Assembly (NCBI RefSeq): GCF_023035675.1
Contig: NZ_CP073139.1
Span: forward strand, 1-54,690
DNA length: 54,690 bases
Origin: Borrelia hermsii DAH
GTDB taxonomy: Bacteria; Spirochaetota; Spirochaetia; Borreliales; Borreliaceae
Direction of reading: 5' to 3'
Shown here: one piece after another, positions 24,973 to 33,210 of the stretch
Layout: each line of letters opens with the position of its first letter
How positions within the stretch are numbered: position 1 is the first letter of the stretch
The notes under the pieces: generated by a model
What the model saw: only the letters and a program-made list of their open reading frames with translations
Database searches by the model: none
Told to the model about the DNA's origin: nothing
Program-made: the position numbers and the translations under genes

Positions 24973-25385
24973 TGTTTCCTAAACACTCTCCTTGATGTAA
25001 TTTGATATTCAACTCCTCTTTCCTTAAGCATAAGTGAATCATAAAGCACTCTGGAATCGTTAGTTGCTATAAAATGATATCCTGATACACCTTTGATTTT
25101 TACTTCACTTATCTCAAATTCATGACTTGCGCATCTGTAAGAATGACTTATCCAACGCACACTTGTCTTAATGCCAAAATTTTGAAGTATACTGCATGGA
25201 TTTACAATATAACAATTACTTTTAATGTATCCTAAACCAACAAATTTATGATAATTATTGTTAATATCATTGATACTAAACTGCAATTTTTTAAATTGTT
25301 CTATGTAATAATGAAGACATAAAAAGTAACATCCCCACTGACGTATTTCTAAAATTAACTTTGGATTATTTTGCGTTATTTTCAT
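24969..25385 (-). CDS. DUF261-like protein with a possible papain-like (C39-type) fold
   Basis: A 138-residue protein that I associate with the Borrelia family DUF261 from memory. RQWGCYFLCL at 15-24 resembles the Gln/Cys helix start of C39-like cysteine peptidases. GYHFIATNDSRVLYDSL at 102-118 resembles their His strand (His104) followed by Asp116. These give a plausible Cys19-His104-Asp116 triad. The protein also has many other cysteines (23, 58, 64, 85). A peptidase or amidase activity is inferred, not shown. It is coupled to the methylase by a four-base overlap and preceded by TTAAAGG-type repeats. Confidence 0.6.
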   Translation of the reverse strand: MKITQNNPKLILEIRQWGCYFLCLHYYIEQFKKLQFSINDINNNYHKFVGLGYIKSNCYIVNPCSILQNFGIKTSVRWISHSYRCASHEFEISEVKIKGVSGYHFIATNDSRVLYDSLMLKERGVEYQITSRRVFRKH

Positions 25386-25425
25386 CTTTAACCTCTAACC
25401 TTTAATCTTTAACCTCTACTATCAA
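25386..25425 (-). repeat. Short GGTTAAAG-type repeats in the DUF261 leader
   Basis: On the minus strand three to four imperfect heptamers of the type AGGTTAA / GATTAAAG follow one another before the ATG. They include the ribosome site and overlap the 3' end of the upstream gene in the copy A reading. Confidence 0.5.
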
Positions 25426-25761
25426 ATTTAATACTTTGAAATTCAACTTCAAACAGCGATAAATCTTCAAAAAAATTAACATAAGGTCCACAAACATAGA
25501 AGACCTGAAATGCTTATTTACAGAAAGACTTTTTTCCTTAATCTTAGTTATTCCACATATAGCTTTAATATGTGGATTCCTTAGGCAAAACCTTAAAAAA
25601 ATATCAAGATAATGCCTCGCTAATGAACAAGTAAATTCCTCATCGTAAGGTTTCACAAGCACTACCGCTCCCTTCTCAACTACCTTGCTCAATAAAACTT
25701 CTTCAAATTCATCTCTTTGGTCCATCATCTTCTCTACAAGTTCAATTTTTGCATAGAGCAT
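25402..25761 (-). CDS. Conserved early-operon protein, function unknown (3' end uncertain)
   Basis: A protein of about 119 residues that I do not recognise. It is mixed helical, with a conserved-looking middle (VVLVKPYDEEFT; IKAICGITKIKEKSL). I start it at the ATG at 25761 because AAGGAG lies eight bases upstream; the in-frame TTG two codons earlier is only two bases from that site. The C terminus differs between copies because of an A7/A8 run (25469-25475 here). The copy A reading ends in a Lys/Leu-rich string that runs into the leader repeats. The copy B reading (FFEDLSLFEVEFQSIKFD) looks more protein-like, so this copy may carry the error. Confidence 0.6.
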   Translation of the reverse strand: MLYAKIELVEKMMDQRDEFEEVLLSKVVEKGAVVLVKPYDEEFTCSLARHYLDIFLRFCLRNPHIKAICGITKIKEKSLSVNKHFRSSMFVDLMLIFLKIYRCLKLNFKVLNLIVEVKD

Positions 25762-25810
25762 ACTCAAAACTCCTTAGCTTACAATTATTTTTGATTGCAA
25801 TATATCATTC

Positions 25811-26206
25811 CTAAAAAGGGATATCCTCATGAAACCCTTCATCAGAATCAACCTTATTAGTTGCTCTTAAAGCAGGTAATGGGCTTAGTATTTGAATCTC
25901 ATCCACTAAAATGCTGCTCTTGCTTCTCTTATCACCAGTGCGCTTGTCATCCCAACTCTCATACCTTAAAGACCCATTAACTACAACTTGTTTCCCCTTT
26001 AAAAGAAATGCTATTAGTCTTTCTGCTCTACTCCCAAAAAGCACACAATCAAAAAATTGAGCATAATCTATCCATTCATTATTCCTTTTTATTCTCCTAT
26101 TATTAGCTAAACCAAACTTCAAAATAGGAATGCTGTTGTTAACGTAAGTAATTTCACTGTCTCTAGTCAGACGCCCTGATAAGACTACTGAATTAATATC
26201 AGACAT
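25811..26206 (-). CDS. ssb: Single-stranded DNA-binding protein
   Basis: A 131-residue SSB. The OB-fold start (INSVVLSGRLTRDSEITY at 4-21), the FDCVLFGSRAERL segment near 52-64 and KGKQVVVNGSLRYESW at 70-85 are typical. The acidic tip ending in DIPF recruits partner proteins. It overlaps the small upstream gene by eight bases. With the nuclease and RecT it forms a phage recombination set distinct from the host SSB. Confidence 0.92.
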   Translation of the reverse strand: MSDINSVVLSGRLTRDSEITYVNNSIPILKFGLANNRRIKRNNEWIDYAQFFDCVLFGSRAERLIAFLLKGKQVVVNGSLRYESWDDKRTGDKRSKSSILVDEIQILSPLPALRATNKVDSDEGFHEDIPF

Positions 26207-26408
26207 GAGAGCTCTCCTTATCCCTTAATCTACTCATAATTTCCATGAGTCTTAAATCATGATCAAGTCTTCTCATATCCTCTAAAAATTCTTGTCTTGA
26301 GTAATAATCATAAATTATTTTTTCTAAAGTTCTTTTGCTAAATTTACATAAAAACTTCACAACCTGATAAGTCATTAGTAAAAGTACTACCATAAAGCTA
26401 ATCCTCAT
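26199..26408 (-). CDS. Small membrane-anchored early protein
   Basis: A 69-residue protein. Residues 2-22 (ISFMVVLLLMTYQVVKFL) are a single membrane anchor; the rest is a charged helix (EFLEDMRRLDHDLRLMEIM). It is coded between the nuclease and SSB genes, overlapping SSB by eight bases. A guanine-rich ribosome site precedes the ATG. Function unknown. Confidence 0.65.
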   Translation of the reverse strand: MRISFMVVLLLMTYQVVKFLCKFSKRTLEKIIYDYYSRQEFLEDMRRLDHDLRLMEIMSRLRDKESSHV

Positions 26409-26422
26409 AAGCCCCCACCACC

Positions 26423-27784
26423 TTAAGCACTTACAATGGGAGTTGCAATATCAGACCATTGCTGCACTGAATCTAAACTACTAGCAAGAAAACTGATATT
26501 GCCACTTAACGATTTGAATCTATCTTTAATAGCTCGCTTGGTTGTATCTAAAGAAAATAGATTACCTTCAAAGCAATAATTTACATGCTCCATTAATGAA
26601 AATTCTGCAAATATTTCATCTATTCGGGATTTAAGTTTATCTTTCATAGGTTTTGTTGTCTTATATAACTCTTGTGTATGTCTATTCTTAGCTATCTCTT
26701 CTGCTTCTTCTATCTCTGTTTGCAAAGCACTAATTTCACTAAGACATCCTTTCAACAGATTATCCTTCTCTTTATCAATCTCCAGGTCAGTACATCTTAC
26801 AAATTCTAAAAAGTCATCTTTATACTCTGATTCTGAAAAATATTTGTATATCTCACTACTCTCAATCCCTTCTTGAATTAGTTCACTTAAACTATCTAAA
26901 TCTATATTCTCAATATCATACTTTGCTCTTAAAGTTTTGGCAATGCGACTTACTTCCGCTTCCATTCTTGAAACATCAAACATTACTTCATTAATAAACT
27001 TATCATCCCTCTCAATTACACAATTAATAGCTTCATTACCTATTAGAAAAAACAGATTCCCCTTACTTAAACCTGTACATAAAAGTTGTATTTGCACTTG
27101 AACGTAATACTTGAAAAAATATTTGTTTTCTAAGAAGTTACCATTCTTATTGTATTCAATTACAGCACTCTTTAAATGAATATTATCACTGCATTTAATT
27201 TCTAAAAGTTCTGCTTCCCCTTCTTGGTTTTCAAACCAACCATCAATTGTTGAACCAACCAAATTATCCCGTCCCTTAAACTTCTTGAAGTAATTATACT
27301 TATCTATCCCATTTGCATATTTATTCTTATGTAAAACAGCAATCTCATCAGAGTGTATACGTACAAATTCATCAAACCCTAAATTCTCAAGTATCTTTCC
27401 TTTCCTCATGCTTAAGTTCTCTTCAAATGAAATCTCTCTTCCTAATAATTTCAAGACCCTATCAAGCATTAATTTTGAAACACTCTCTGCTCCAATAAAC
27501 ATACTCCCAACTTCACTTGCTCCTATACGCTTTAATGAATTCCTTTGAATGTTAAAATCAACTTTGCTATTAAACTTGAAACATTCAGTTTTGCCAATTC
27601 TTGATAGCTTGCGTCCTATTCTGCTTATTTTACTTACACTTTTTTGTCTCTTATTAATCTGGTCTTGACTTTGATGTGCAAATGAATCAAATCCTTCAAA
27701 CATTTTTTGATCATACAAACCTGGCTGCTCCATCCCTACCTCTACTATTTTCTCTTTTGTTTTTGTTGCTTTTATATTTGTCAT
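26423..27784 (-). CDS. YqaJ-like recombination exonuclease (DUF244-like)
   Basis: A 453-residue protein, first gene of the early operon. Residues 86-200 show the YqaJ/lambda-exonuclease PD-(D/E)XK core: RIGASEVGSM at 86-95, Glu133 in GKILENLG, Asp181 in STIDGW and Glu195-x-Lys197 in LLEIKC. A long helical region (260-420, partly coiled coil) follows. Such nucleases resect double-strand ends and hand the strand to a RecT-type annealase. Here RecT is coded at 3957 across the origin region under a near-identical promoter-leader. The first 80 residues are a basic extension not typical of the family. Confidence 0.75.
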   Translation of the reverse strand: MTNIKATKTKEKIVEVGMEQPGLYDQKMFEGFDSFAHQSQDQINKRQKSVSKISRIGRKLSRIGKTECFKFNSKVDFNIQRNSLKRIGASEVGSMFIGAESVSKLMLDRVLKLLGREISFEENLSMRKGKILENLGFDEFVRIHSDEIAVLHKNKYANGIDKYNYFKKFKGRDNLVGSTIDGWFENQEGEAELLEIKCSDNIHLKSAVIEYNKNGNFLENKYFFKYYVQVQIQLLCTGLSKGNLFFLIGNEAINCVIERDDKFINEVMFDVSRMEAEVSRIAKTLRAKYDIENIDLDSLSELIQEGIESSEIYKYFSESEYKDDFLEFVRCTDLEIDKEKDNLLKGCLSEISALQTEIEEAEEIAKNRHTQELYKTTKPMKDKLKSRIDEIFAEFSLMEHVNYCFEGNLFSLDTTKRAIKDRFKSLSGNISFLASSLDSVQQWSDIATPIVSA

Positions 27785-27811
27785 TTGTAAACTCCTATTT
27801 TATGAACTACT

Positions 27812-27865
27812 AAAAATAATATAGCAAAAAATTGTTTTTGTCAAAACTTTTGCTATATTATTTTT
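27812..27865. repeat. 18-bp inverted repeat around the early promoter, operator candidate
   Basis: Arms 27812-27829 and 27848-27865 are perfect complements (core ATAGCAAAA / TTTTGCTAT) with an 18-base spacer. The leftward -10 lies in one arm and the -35 in the spacer. A weaker rightward promoter (TTGTTT, 16 bases, TATATT) mirrors it, so a dimeric repressor bound here could control both directions. Confidence 0.6.
27816..27844 (-). promoter_or_regulatory. Early (nuclease-SSB-methylase) operon promoter
   Basis: On the minus strand a consensus TTGACA, a 17-base spacer and TATTAT, the best promoter match in the unit. The transcript would start about 25 bases before the nuclease ATG. Confidence 0.65.
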
Positions 27866-27870
27866 TTGTT

Positions 27871-27912
27871 ATTTTTAATAAAAACATTTTATAAAATGTT
27901 TTTATTAAAAAT
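27871..27912. repeat. 42-bp perfect palindrome
   Basis: All 21 pairs match about the centre between 27891 and 27892 (core ACATTTTATAAAATGT). It could extrude as a cruciform, bind the initiator, or end transcripts. It is repeated intact at 54581-54622. Confidence 0.75.
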
Positions 27913-27915
27913 GGA

Positions 27916-27945
27916 TTTACTTTTTAACGGGTATTGCATTATCAT
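27916..27945 (+). promoter_or_regulatory. Replication gene promoter
   Basis: TTTACT at 27916-27921, an 18-base spacer and TATCAT at 27940-27945, 36 bases before the PF57/62 start. Confidence 0.35.
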
Positions 27946-27980
27946 GATTAGTAGTAAATTCATAAAATAGGAGATTTAAT

Positions 27981-29089
27981 ATGAGGAGCACAAAAAAGCC
28001 TACCAAAAAACATCAATATAAATTAATCGTTTTAATATCTACACTAAACTACATGAACTTAAATCTTAAAAAATACACCCAAAGCAACATACTTTATTAC
28101 TTTAATAACAATATGAAAAGAAATGGCCAAAAACTTGCTAAGCTTAAAACACTTCAAAAATATCTTTATAAATTAGAAAAAGAATTAGGTGTCACAATTA
28201 ATTATTACAGACATTTGGGTGTTAACATGGGAACTGAAATTCACTATGACCTTAAGTATTCTAAAAAAGAATGTCATCACATAATCAATAAATACTTCAA
28301 AGAAAAAAAGAAGAGAGACACAAAGATCGTGTAAATGCTAGTCTTGAAAAAAGATGTAATAAAAAGGGGAGTGTAGAAAAGGGGGAGTGTATATATAATA
28401 TATATAATAATAAAAAAGAAGAAAAGAAAGACATAAAAGAAATAGAAAAACTGCAAGTAAAAAAGTACGCTAAGAAATGCAATTTTAGATCAAATGCTTT
28501 CTTCTCTATTTTGAATTTAAAACTAGAAAAAGATGTTACAATTAAAGTGCTTAAGATACTTAAAAGGACAGAAAACTTCATCGAAAAAACTAAACACAAG
28601 AAAAAAATCAATATTAAGTCACAAGAAAACAAGCTTGCAAGTAAGCAAAAGGAATTAAGTAGAATACTGGATGAAACAAAAGTCATCTTAAAAAATGAAG
28701 GCTATAACAGTAAACAGTTGGAAATCCAAATACAAAAGGTATATGAGCAATATAAAGATAAACCACACTTTATCATAGAAAACAATAAGTACAATGACTT
28801 AGAAAAGATAATAGGGAAGCTTAAAAAGACGGTTGAACGTGTTAAAGTAACCGCAAAAGAAGATGAGAAAGAAATTAGGAATAACCTATTTAGCATACTT
28901 CTTGAACAATTAAGACATAAAGTAGACACATCAGTTTTAGTACCAATACTGAAAGATTATTTAAACAAACAGAACAAATTGGAGTATAACAAGGTATTTA
29001 ATAATCATTATTACTACGAAATTTTAGAGTTAGTAGAGAGTGGTGGGAATTATTTAAAATTAGGAGAACCCAAAAAAATTACGAGTTAA
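27981..29089 (+). pseudogene. PF57/62 replication gene, copy B, frameshifted
   Basis: Matches the gene at 1-1110 except that the A8 run is A7 (28303-28309). The reading frame leaves the family sequence after about residue 111 and stops at 28334 (117 residues). The rest remains readable in the shifted frame to 29089. A homopolymer loss like this is typical of long-read error, so the gene may be intact in reality. Confidence 0.8.
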
Positions 29090-29098
29090 GGATTAGTT

Positions 29099-29656
29099 GT
29101 GGAGAGTGTATTAGAACGCCTCAAGAAAAAGGAATCAGAGATTAAAGAGAAAAGAGATAAACCCATCTTTGTTAAGATAGAAAGTCATAATGACAGGACA
29201 TTATATCACACAAAAATTATGACAGATTTTTATGCATTTGGCATTAATAAAAAGCAAAATAAATTTTTTATTTTGCTTAGAACATTATTTAATAGAAAGA
29301 AAGCGGAATTTTTTAATCTATTTCCTGCAAGAGAAGATGATAAATTTTTAGGTATTTTTTACGGATATAGGAAACCAATCAAGAATGTTGTAACAAGATA
29401 TGAGGAGAACGGGATTATGAAAGCATCTACCTTTTCAAAGGTTTACTACATAGAATTTAGGTTCAAGAAAGGTAGCGTGTTTTGCTATATTGTAGGAATT
29501 TCTTATTTACTTAGAAAGGATAAAACCGATACGAAATATTGCAAATCTTTAGTTGAGAATCTTGCAAACTTAGAAAAGGAAGTATATGAATTTTATGGTA
29601 AAAAATTATCAGACGGAGGGCGCATAAATAAATGGATAGAAAAAAACCTAAGATAA
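29099..29656 (+). CDS. PF50 partition-associated protein, copy B
   Basis: All 185 residues equal the protein at 1120-1677, with the same GTG start and AAGGA site. It is one of only two intact genes in the copy B maintenance operon. Confidence 0.82.
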   Translation: MESVLERLKKKESEIKEKRDKPIFVKIESHNDRTLYHTKIMTDFYAFGINKKQNKFFILLRTLFNRKKAEFFNLFPAREDDKFLGIFYGYRKPIKNVVTRYEENGIMKASTFSKVYYIEFRFKKGSVFCYIVGISYLLRKDKTDTKYCKSLVENLANLEKEVYEFYGKKLSDGGRINKWIEKNLR

Positions 29657-30404
29657 TCACTATAGCATCAATTAAAGGGGGTGTTGGGAAAAGTACAAGT
29701 TCAATCATATTTGCAACACTATTGGCCCAAAAGCATAAAGTGCTTTTAATTGATATGGATACCCAAGCTTCTACTACTAGTTATTTTTATGAAAAAATAG
29801 AGGATCAAAATATAGATTTAAGAATAAATAACATATATGAAGTTTTAATAGATAAATTAAACGTCAATAGTTCAATTCTAAATGTTGAAAGTAATTTAGA
29901 TTTAATCCCTAGTTATTTGACCTTACATAGTATAAATGCATTTGGATATAAGCATACTCTTAGTGAATTTAAATTAAAGAATGACCTGAAATATTTGAAT
30001 ATTAAGTATGATTACATAGTAATTGATACTCCCCAAGTTTAGATTTCACATTAACTAGTTCTTTAATTTGTTGTAATTATGTAATAGTGCCGATGACAGC
30101 TGAAAAATGGACAATTGAAAGCTTTGACCTTTTAAAATTTTTTATGGAAAAAATAGCTTTAGAACTTCCTATTTTTTTTATTATTACTAGGTTTAAGAAA
30201 AACAATACACATAAACGATTATTAGAAATGATTAATTCAAAAAGTAATTTTTTGGGAACTATATCAGAACGGGAAGACTTGAATAAAAGAATAGCAGAAA
30301 ACAATATTTTTGATTTTGGAAAAGACTATATTAAAGAATATGAAAATTCTTTAATAAATTTTTTAAAAGAGTTGATTGATTTAAATATTAGTTCAACGCG
30401 TTGA
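29632..30404 (+). pseudogene. parA: parA (PF32), copy B, frameshifted
   Basis: Matches the gene at 1653-2402 but C5 is C4 at 30031-30034. The frame ends at 30042 in the Walker B motif (IDTPQV instead of IDTPPS). A second change, T7 to T6 at 30359-30364, alters the C-terminal reading, which would then run to 30404 inside the palindrome. The 136-residue product would lack the second half of the ATPase fold. Confidence 0.85.
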
Positions 30405-30416
30405 ACTAATATTTAA
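30381..30416. promoter_or_regulatory. 36-bp palindrome, candidate parS, copy B
   Basis: Identical to 2404-2439. A real dimer would therefore carry two partition sites but one intact parA. Confidence 0.6.
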
Positions 30417-30436
30417 TATAATTCAAGAGGTTCGAT

Positions 30437-31015
30437 ATGAAAAATAATAAAGAATTAAAAATTAATAAAAGAAATATTGATTCAAAAGGGAATGCATTAC
30501 TTACTGCATCTGATGATAATGAAGAAGGTGCGGGAACAGTTCGTTATAATGCATTGAAAAAGAAATTATATATAAATCTTAGGGAAGGAATCTATAACAG
30601 AATAGAGTGTATGAAGATTTTAAAAGAAATAAAAGATAATGAATATTATAAGTTAGATGGATATAAAAGTTTTGATGCTTTTATAAGAAATTATGATGTT
30701 GCAAAAACCCAAGCTTATAATTATTTAAAAATTGCAACAGCCTTAGAAGAAGGATTGTTAGAGGAGCAATATGTACTAGAAAATGGATTTAGACAAATAT
30801 TAAGCTTACTAAAGGATAAAGAAAGTGCAACAATAAAGAAATCAAAAGTAAATCCAATAAAACCATTAAGGTTTCAACTTAAAAGTCAAGAAAGTTATGG
30901 TTTTTATAAGAGCAATGCTAAATTTACTAGTTTTTTAATGGATGAACTTTTTGAAAATCAAAAAGATTTGCTTGATAAGCTTTTGAAGAAGTATAAAGAA
31001 TTAAAAGGGGAATGA
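30437..31015 (+). CDS. PF49 partition protein, copy B
   Basis: All 192 residues equal the protein at 2460-3038. Confidence 0.8.
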   Translation: MKNNKELKINKRNIDSKGNALLTASDDNEEGAGTVRYNALKKKLYINLREGIYNRIECMKILKEIKDNEYYKLDGYKSFDAFIRNYDVAKTQAYNYLKIATALEEGLLEEQYVLENGFRQILSLLKDKESATIKKSKVNPIKPLRFQLKSQESYGFYKSNAKFTSFLMDELFENQKDLLDKLLKKYKELKGE

Positions 31016-31028
31016 TAAGGACGTATTT

Positions 31029-31350
31029 ATGAGTAATTTAGCATATAAAACATATAGAACAGAAGATTTAAGGGTAGAGTTTTTAAATAAGGGGTTTACT
31101 GAAGAAGCAGTAGATTTCATTTTACTTCATAATGATAATTCTAATTTTGAAGTCTTAAGGGAAAAGATGAATTCATTAGAACAACAAATGATTAATGTAG
31201 AACAGAACTTAGAAAAAAAGATATTGAATTCATTAGGATGGAATTTAACAATAAACTAGAAAATTTGGATACTAAGATAGACAATGTAGAGAAGAATTTA
31301 CAAGAAAGACATATCTAATTTAGAGCGCAGTTTACTTAAAGAAATAGAAA
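31029..31350 (+). pseudogene. bdr: bdr, copy B, frameshifted and truncated
   Basis: Keeps the first 106 codons of the gene at 3052. A5 has become A7 at 31213-31219 and an A is added at 31302-31303. The first change causes a stop at 31257-31259 (76 residues); the two together restore the frame. The repeats, membrane anchor and stop are deleted at 31350. Confidence 0.85.
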
Positions 31351-31351
31351 A
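31350..31351. other. Deletion junction (1,271 bp lost relative to copy A)
   Basis: Position 31350 equals 3370 and 31351 equals 4642. Only one base of homology (A) exists at the join. Lost are the bdr repeats and anchor, the intergenic terminator and promoter, and the RecT catalytic domain. The join is codon-in-phase. Confidence 0.9.
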
Positions 31352-31892
31352 GCATGTACCATCCAATCTATCAATTGAGAGTGAGGAAGATAATGATGCA
31401 AATACCTTAGGAACTAGACAAGACACAACACAGGAACAATCTAAGGGTGTAGAAACCCCACCTGTAGATGTGAATAGAGTTGTGAAATCTAATAATACTA
31501 ATACAGTAGGAGTAAATAAAGATAATAAAGCTAATTCAATTAAGTTTAGTTGCTATAAAAGTCTTCTTATAGCAGCACGTGGTATGCATAAGCATTTGGT
31601 TGATAAACCATTTAAGAGTATATCGCAGATAAATGCATATTTAAGTGCTATAAAGAAGGGGGATGATTCTTCCTTTTTAGAGTATTTTAATATGAACAAA
31701 GCTTTAAGGAGTGTTAACTATTGGATAGAACTCATTAGAGAATATATATTTAAGAATAATCATCTTATGAGGAAGTTAGATCAATTTGAGGCATTTATAG
31801 CGCTTATGCAGCCTAAATATGAGGATAGTCCACTCAGATTATTTGGATTCTTGTCAAGAGAAGAAGAATTAAGATATTTATTTGATACATAG
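31351..31892 (+). pseudogene. recT remnant, copy B (linker and C-terminal domain only)
   Basis: Codes for RecT residues 230-408, identical to copy A. It has no promoter or ribosome site of its own; a GTG at 31470 would allow a 140-residue product. Without the annealing domain it cannot act as RecT. Confidence 0.85.
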
Positions 31893-31911
31893 ATGATAAT
31901 TTAAAGCAAAT

Positions 31912-31929
31912 AAGCCCCATTAGGGGCTT
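31912..31929. terminator. Bidirectional terminator, copy B
   Basis: Identical to 5203-5220. Confidence 0.75.
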
Positions 31930-31938
31930 TAAATAATA

Positions 31939-32292
31939 TTAATTTTGTAATTTTGAATATTTTTTGTAAACCGCTTCAGCAATAGGTTTAGTTATCTTGA
32001 TGTATGCTTTGAAAATGTTGATATTAAACATTAAATCCTGGATTGTCTGTTCAGACTTGAGTGTAGAAGAATCAAAATAAGTAAACTTAGGATACTTTGG
32101 GTCATTAACTTTCTTTTTTGTACGTGTTAAGAATACTTGCAAGTACATAACATAATCAGCTAGCTTAGCTTCATAAGTACTTAATTCTGTGAGGGTTTGG
32201 GTTTTAGGAAATGTTGGTTCTTCCGTTAGAGAAGCAATAGATGTACATGAGAAGATAAGCGTTAAGAAAGTTAAATTTACTAGTTTTTTCAA
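31939..32292 (-). CDS. Lysis-cassette lipoprotein, copy B
   Basis: All 117 residues equal the protein at 5230-5583, including the Cys16 lipobox. Confidence 0.7.
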   Translation of the reverse strand: MKKLVNLTFLTLIFSCTSIASLTEEPTFPKTQTLTELSTYEAKLADYVMYLQVFLTRTKKKVNDPKYPKFTYFDSSTLKSEQTIQDLMFNINIFKAYIKITKPIAEAVYKKYSKLQN

Positions 32293-32293
32293 A

Positions 32294-32629
32294 TTAGGCC
32301 TCCTTTAACATTTTGATGTAAGTACTCATGAGCTTATTACGTTTAGCTCTAAGTTGAGAAATGTATTTTGAATAATCATCATAATCCCCAGCAGTTTCTA
32401 TTATCTCGATGTTGAGCCTTAGTATTTCTTCAATTTCAGAGAGTAGTTTGATAGCTTCCTTTTGTTCCATTTGATATACACTTGCCTCATATAGTGAGTA
32501 AAAATAATTAACCACTTTGGTGAAAATATTAATGTAGGTTACGGTGTTTTTACCTTGGTGGTTATTTTTTATAATTTCTGTAAATTTGTTTAGGATATCA
32601 ACACTTAATTTAGCAGTACTTAATTTCAT
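32294..32629 (-). CDS. Lysis-cassette protein of unknown function, copy B
   Basis: All 111 residues equal the protein at 5585-5920. Confidence 0.7.
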   Translation of the reverse strand: MKLSTAKLSVDILNKFTEIIKNNHQGKNTVTYINIFTKVVNYFYSLYEASVYQMEQKEAIKLLSEIEEILRLNIEIIETAGDYDDYSKYISQLRAKRNKLMSTYIKMLKEA

Positions 32630-32946
32630 TTGACCTCCTTTTCAATTGATGAGATTTCTAATGGTAATTGCATATTATCTGGATTGCTATTAACCTTTTC
32701 TATAAATTTTTTGATTTTAGTTTGGATAGGTTCAAGTGTTTCTCTTATTTGCGGAGTTAAGGCATTCTCTAACCTTTCCATATTTTGTGTATAGATAATC
32801 TGATATTCTGTGTAAATGTCGTTTAGTAGCATGAATGTTTTATGAGCATTTTCATTAAACGACCCATCTTCAAAATTAGATAGTGTGTCAAATAATGTTA
32901 CGATTGCATTTAAAGCAGTATCTAAAGAATTACGATCAAGTATCAT
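32626..32946 (-). CDS. blyB: BlyB, copy B
   Basis: All 106 residues equal the protein at 5917-6237. Confidence 0.8.
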   Translation of the reverse strand: MILDRNSLDTALNAIVTLFDTLSNFEDGSFNENAHKTFMLLNDIYTEYQIIYTQNMERLENALTPQIRETLEPIQTKIKKFIEKVNSNPDNMQLPLEISSIEKEVK

Positions 32947-33140
32947 AAATCCTCCTTTTCTTTGTCTCTGTCATGTATTTTTATCTTACTTAATAAGATA
33001 CTTAGCATATCTTTGATTACTGGTTTGAAAATCAAACCCAAACTTAATATAAAAATACTAATAATGATTAACTTCACTTCATTGATGTTAATTAGTTGAA
33101 GTAAAAAATCTAATATGTTATTAATACTTAATTCATTCAA
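32943..33140 (-). CDS. blyA: BlyA holin, copy B
   Basis: Equal to the protein at 6234-6431. The same TTG start behind GAGGTGA is chosen. Confidence 0.85.
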   Translation of the reverse strand: MNELSINNILDFLLQLININEVKLIIISIFILSLGLIFKPVIKDMLSILLSKIKIHDRDKEKEDL

Positions 33141-33210
33141 CTTTATCACCTCGTGTTTATAATTGGTAAGCTACAACTATATAGCAAAGAATAGCAAAAA
33201 CTATATAAAG

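Larger units (their letters stand above)
1..27980. repeat. Copy A of a tandem plasmid dimer
   Basis: This is the first complete unit of a head-to-tail duplication. It opens at the ATG of the PF57/62 gene and ends 8 bases after that gene's duplicated ribosome binding site (GGAG at 27970-27973). All genes are intact in this unit, with the possible exception of the 3' end of the gene at 25402-25761. It is the better reference for the replication and recT region. Confidence 0.95.
27785..27980. promoter_or_regulatory. Divergent control region, candidate replication origin
   Basis: This 196-bp region separates the early operon (left) from the replication gene (right). In order it contains the nuclease leader (27792-27823), a leftward TTGACA promoter inside an 18-bp inverted repeat (27812-27865), a 42-bp perfect palindrome (27871-27912), a rightward promoter (27916-27945) and the rep leader. 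Location next to the initiator gene and dyad richness make it the best origin candidate. Confidence 0.55.

Noticed and set aside
27812..27865. Plasmid-wide TTTTGCTA operator motif
   Set aside because: The motif recurs in intergenic DNA (near 3859, 6473-6490, 19334, 23885) but also inside genes (near 1502, 15640 and 26333), so enrichment cannot be claimed by eye.
27871..27912. Fused hairpin telomere of a Borrelia linear plasmid
   Set aside because: Replicated telomeres join units head to head, whereas these units are head to tail, and I do not see the usual telomere box elements beside the palindrome.
28303..28309. Phase variation through homopolymer tracts
   Set aside because: Changes occur in several unrelated tracts of only 4-8 bases clustered in one region, which fits sequencing error better than switching of particular genes.
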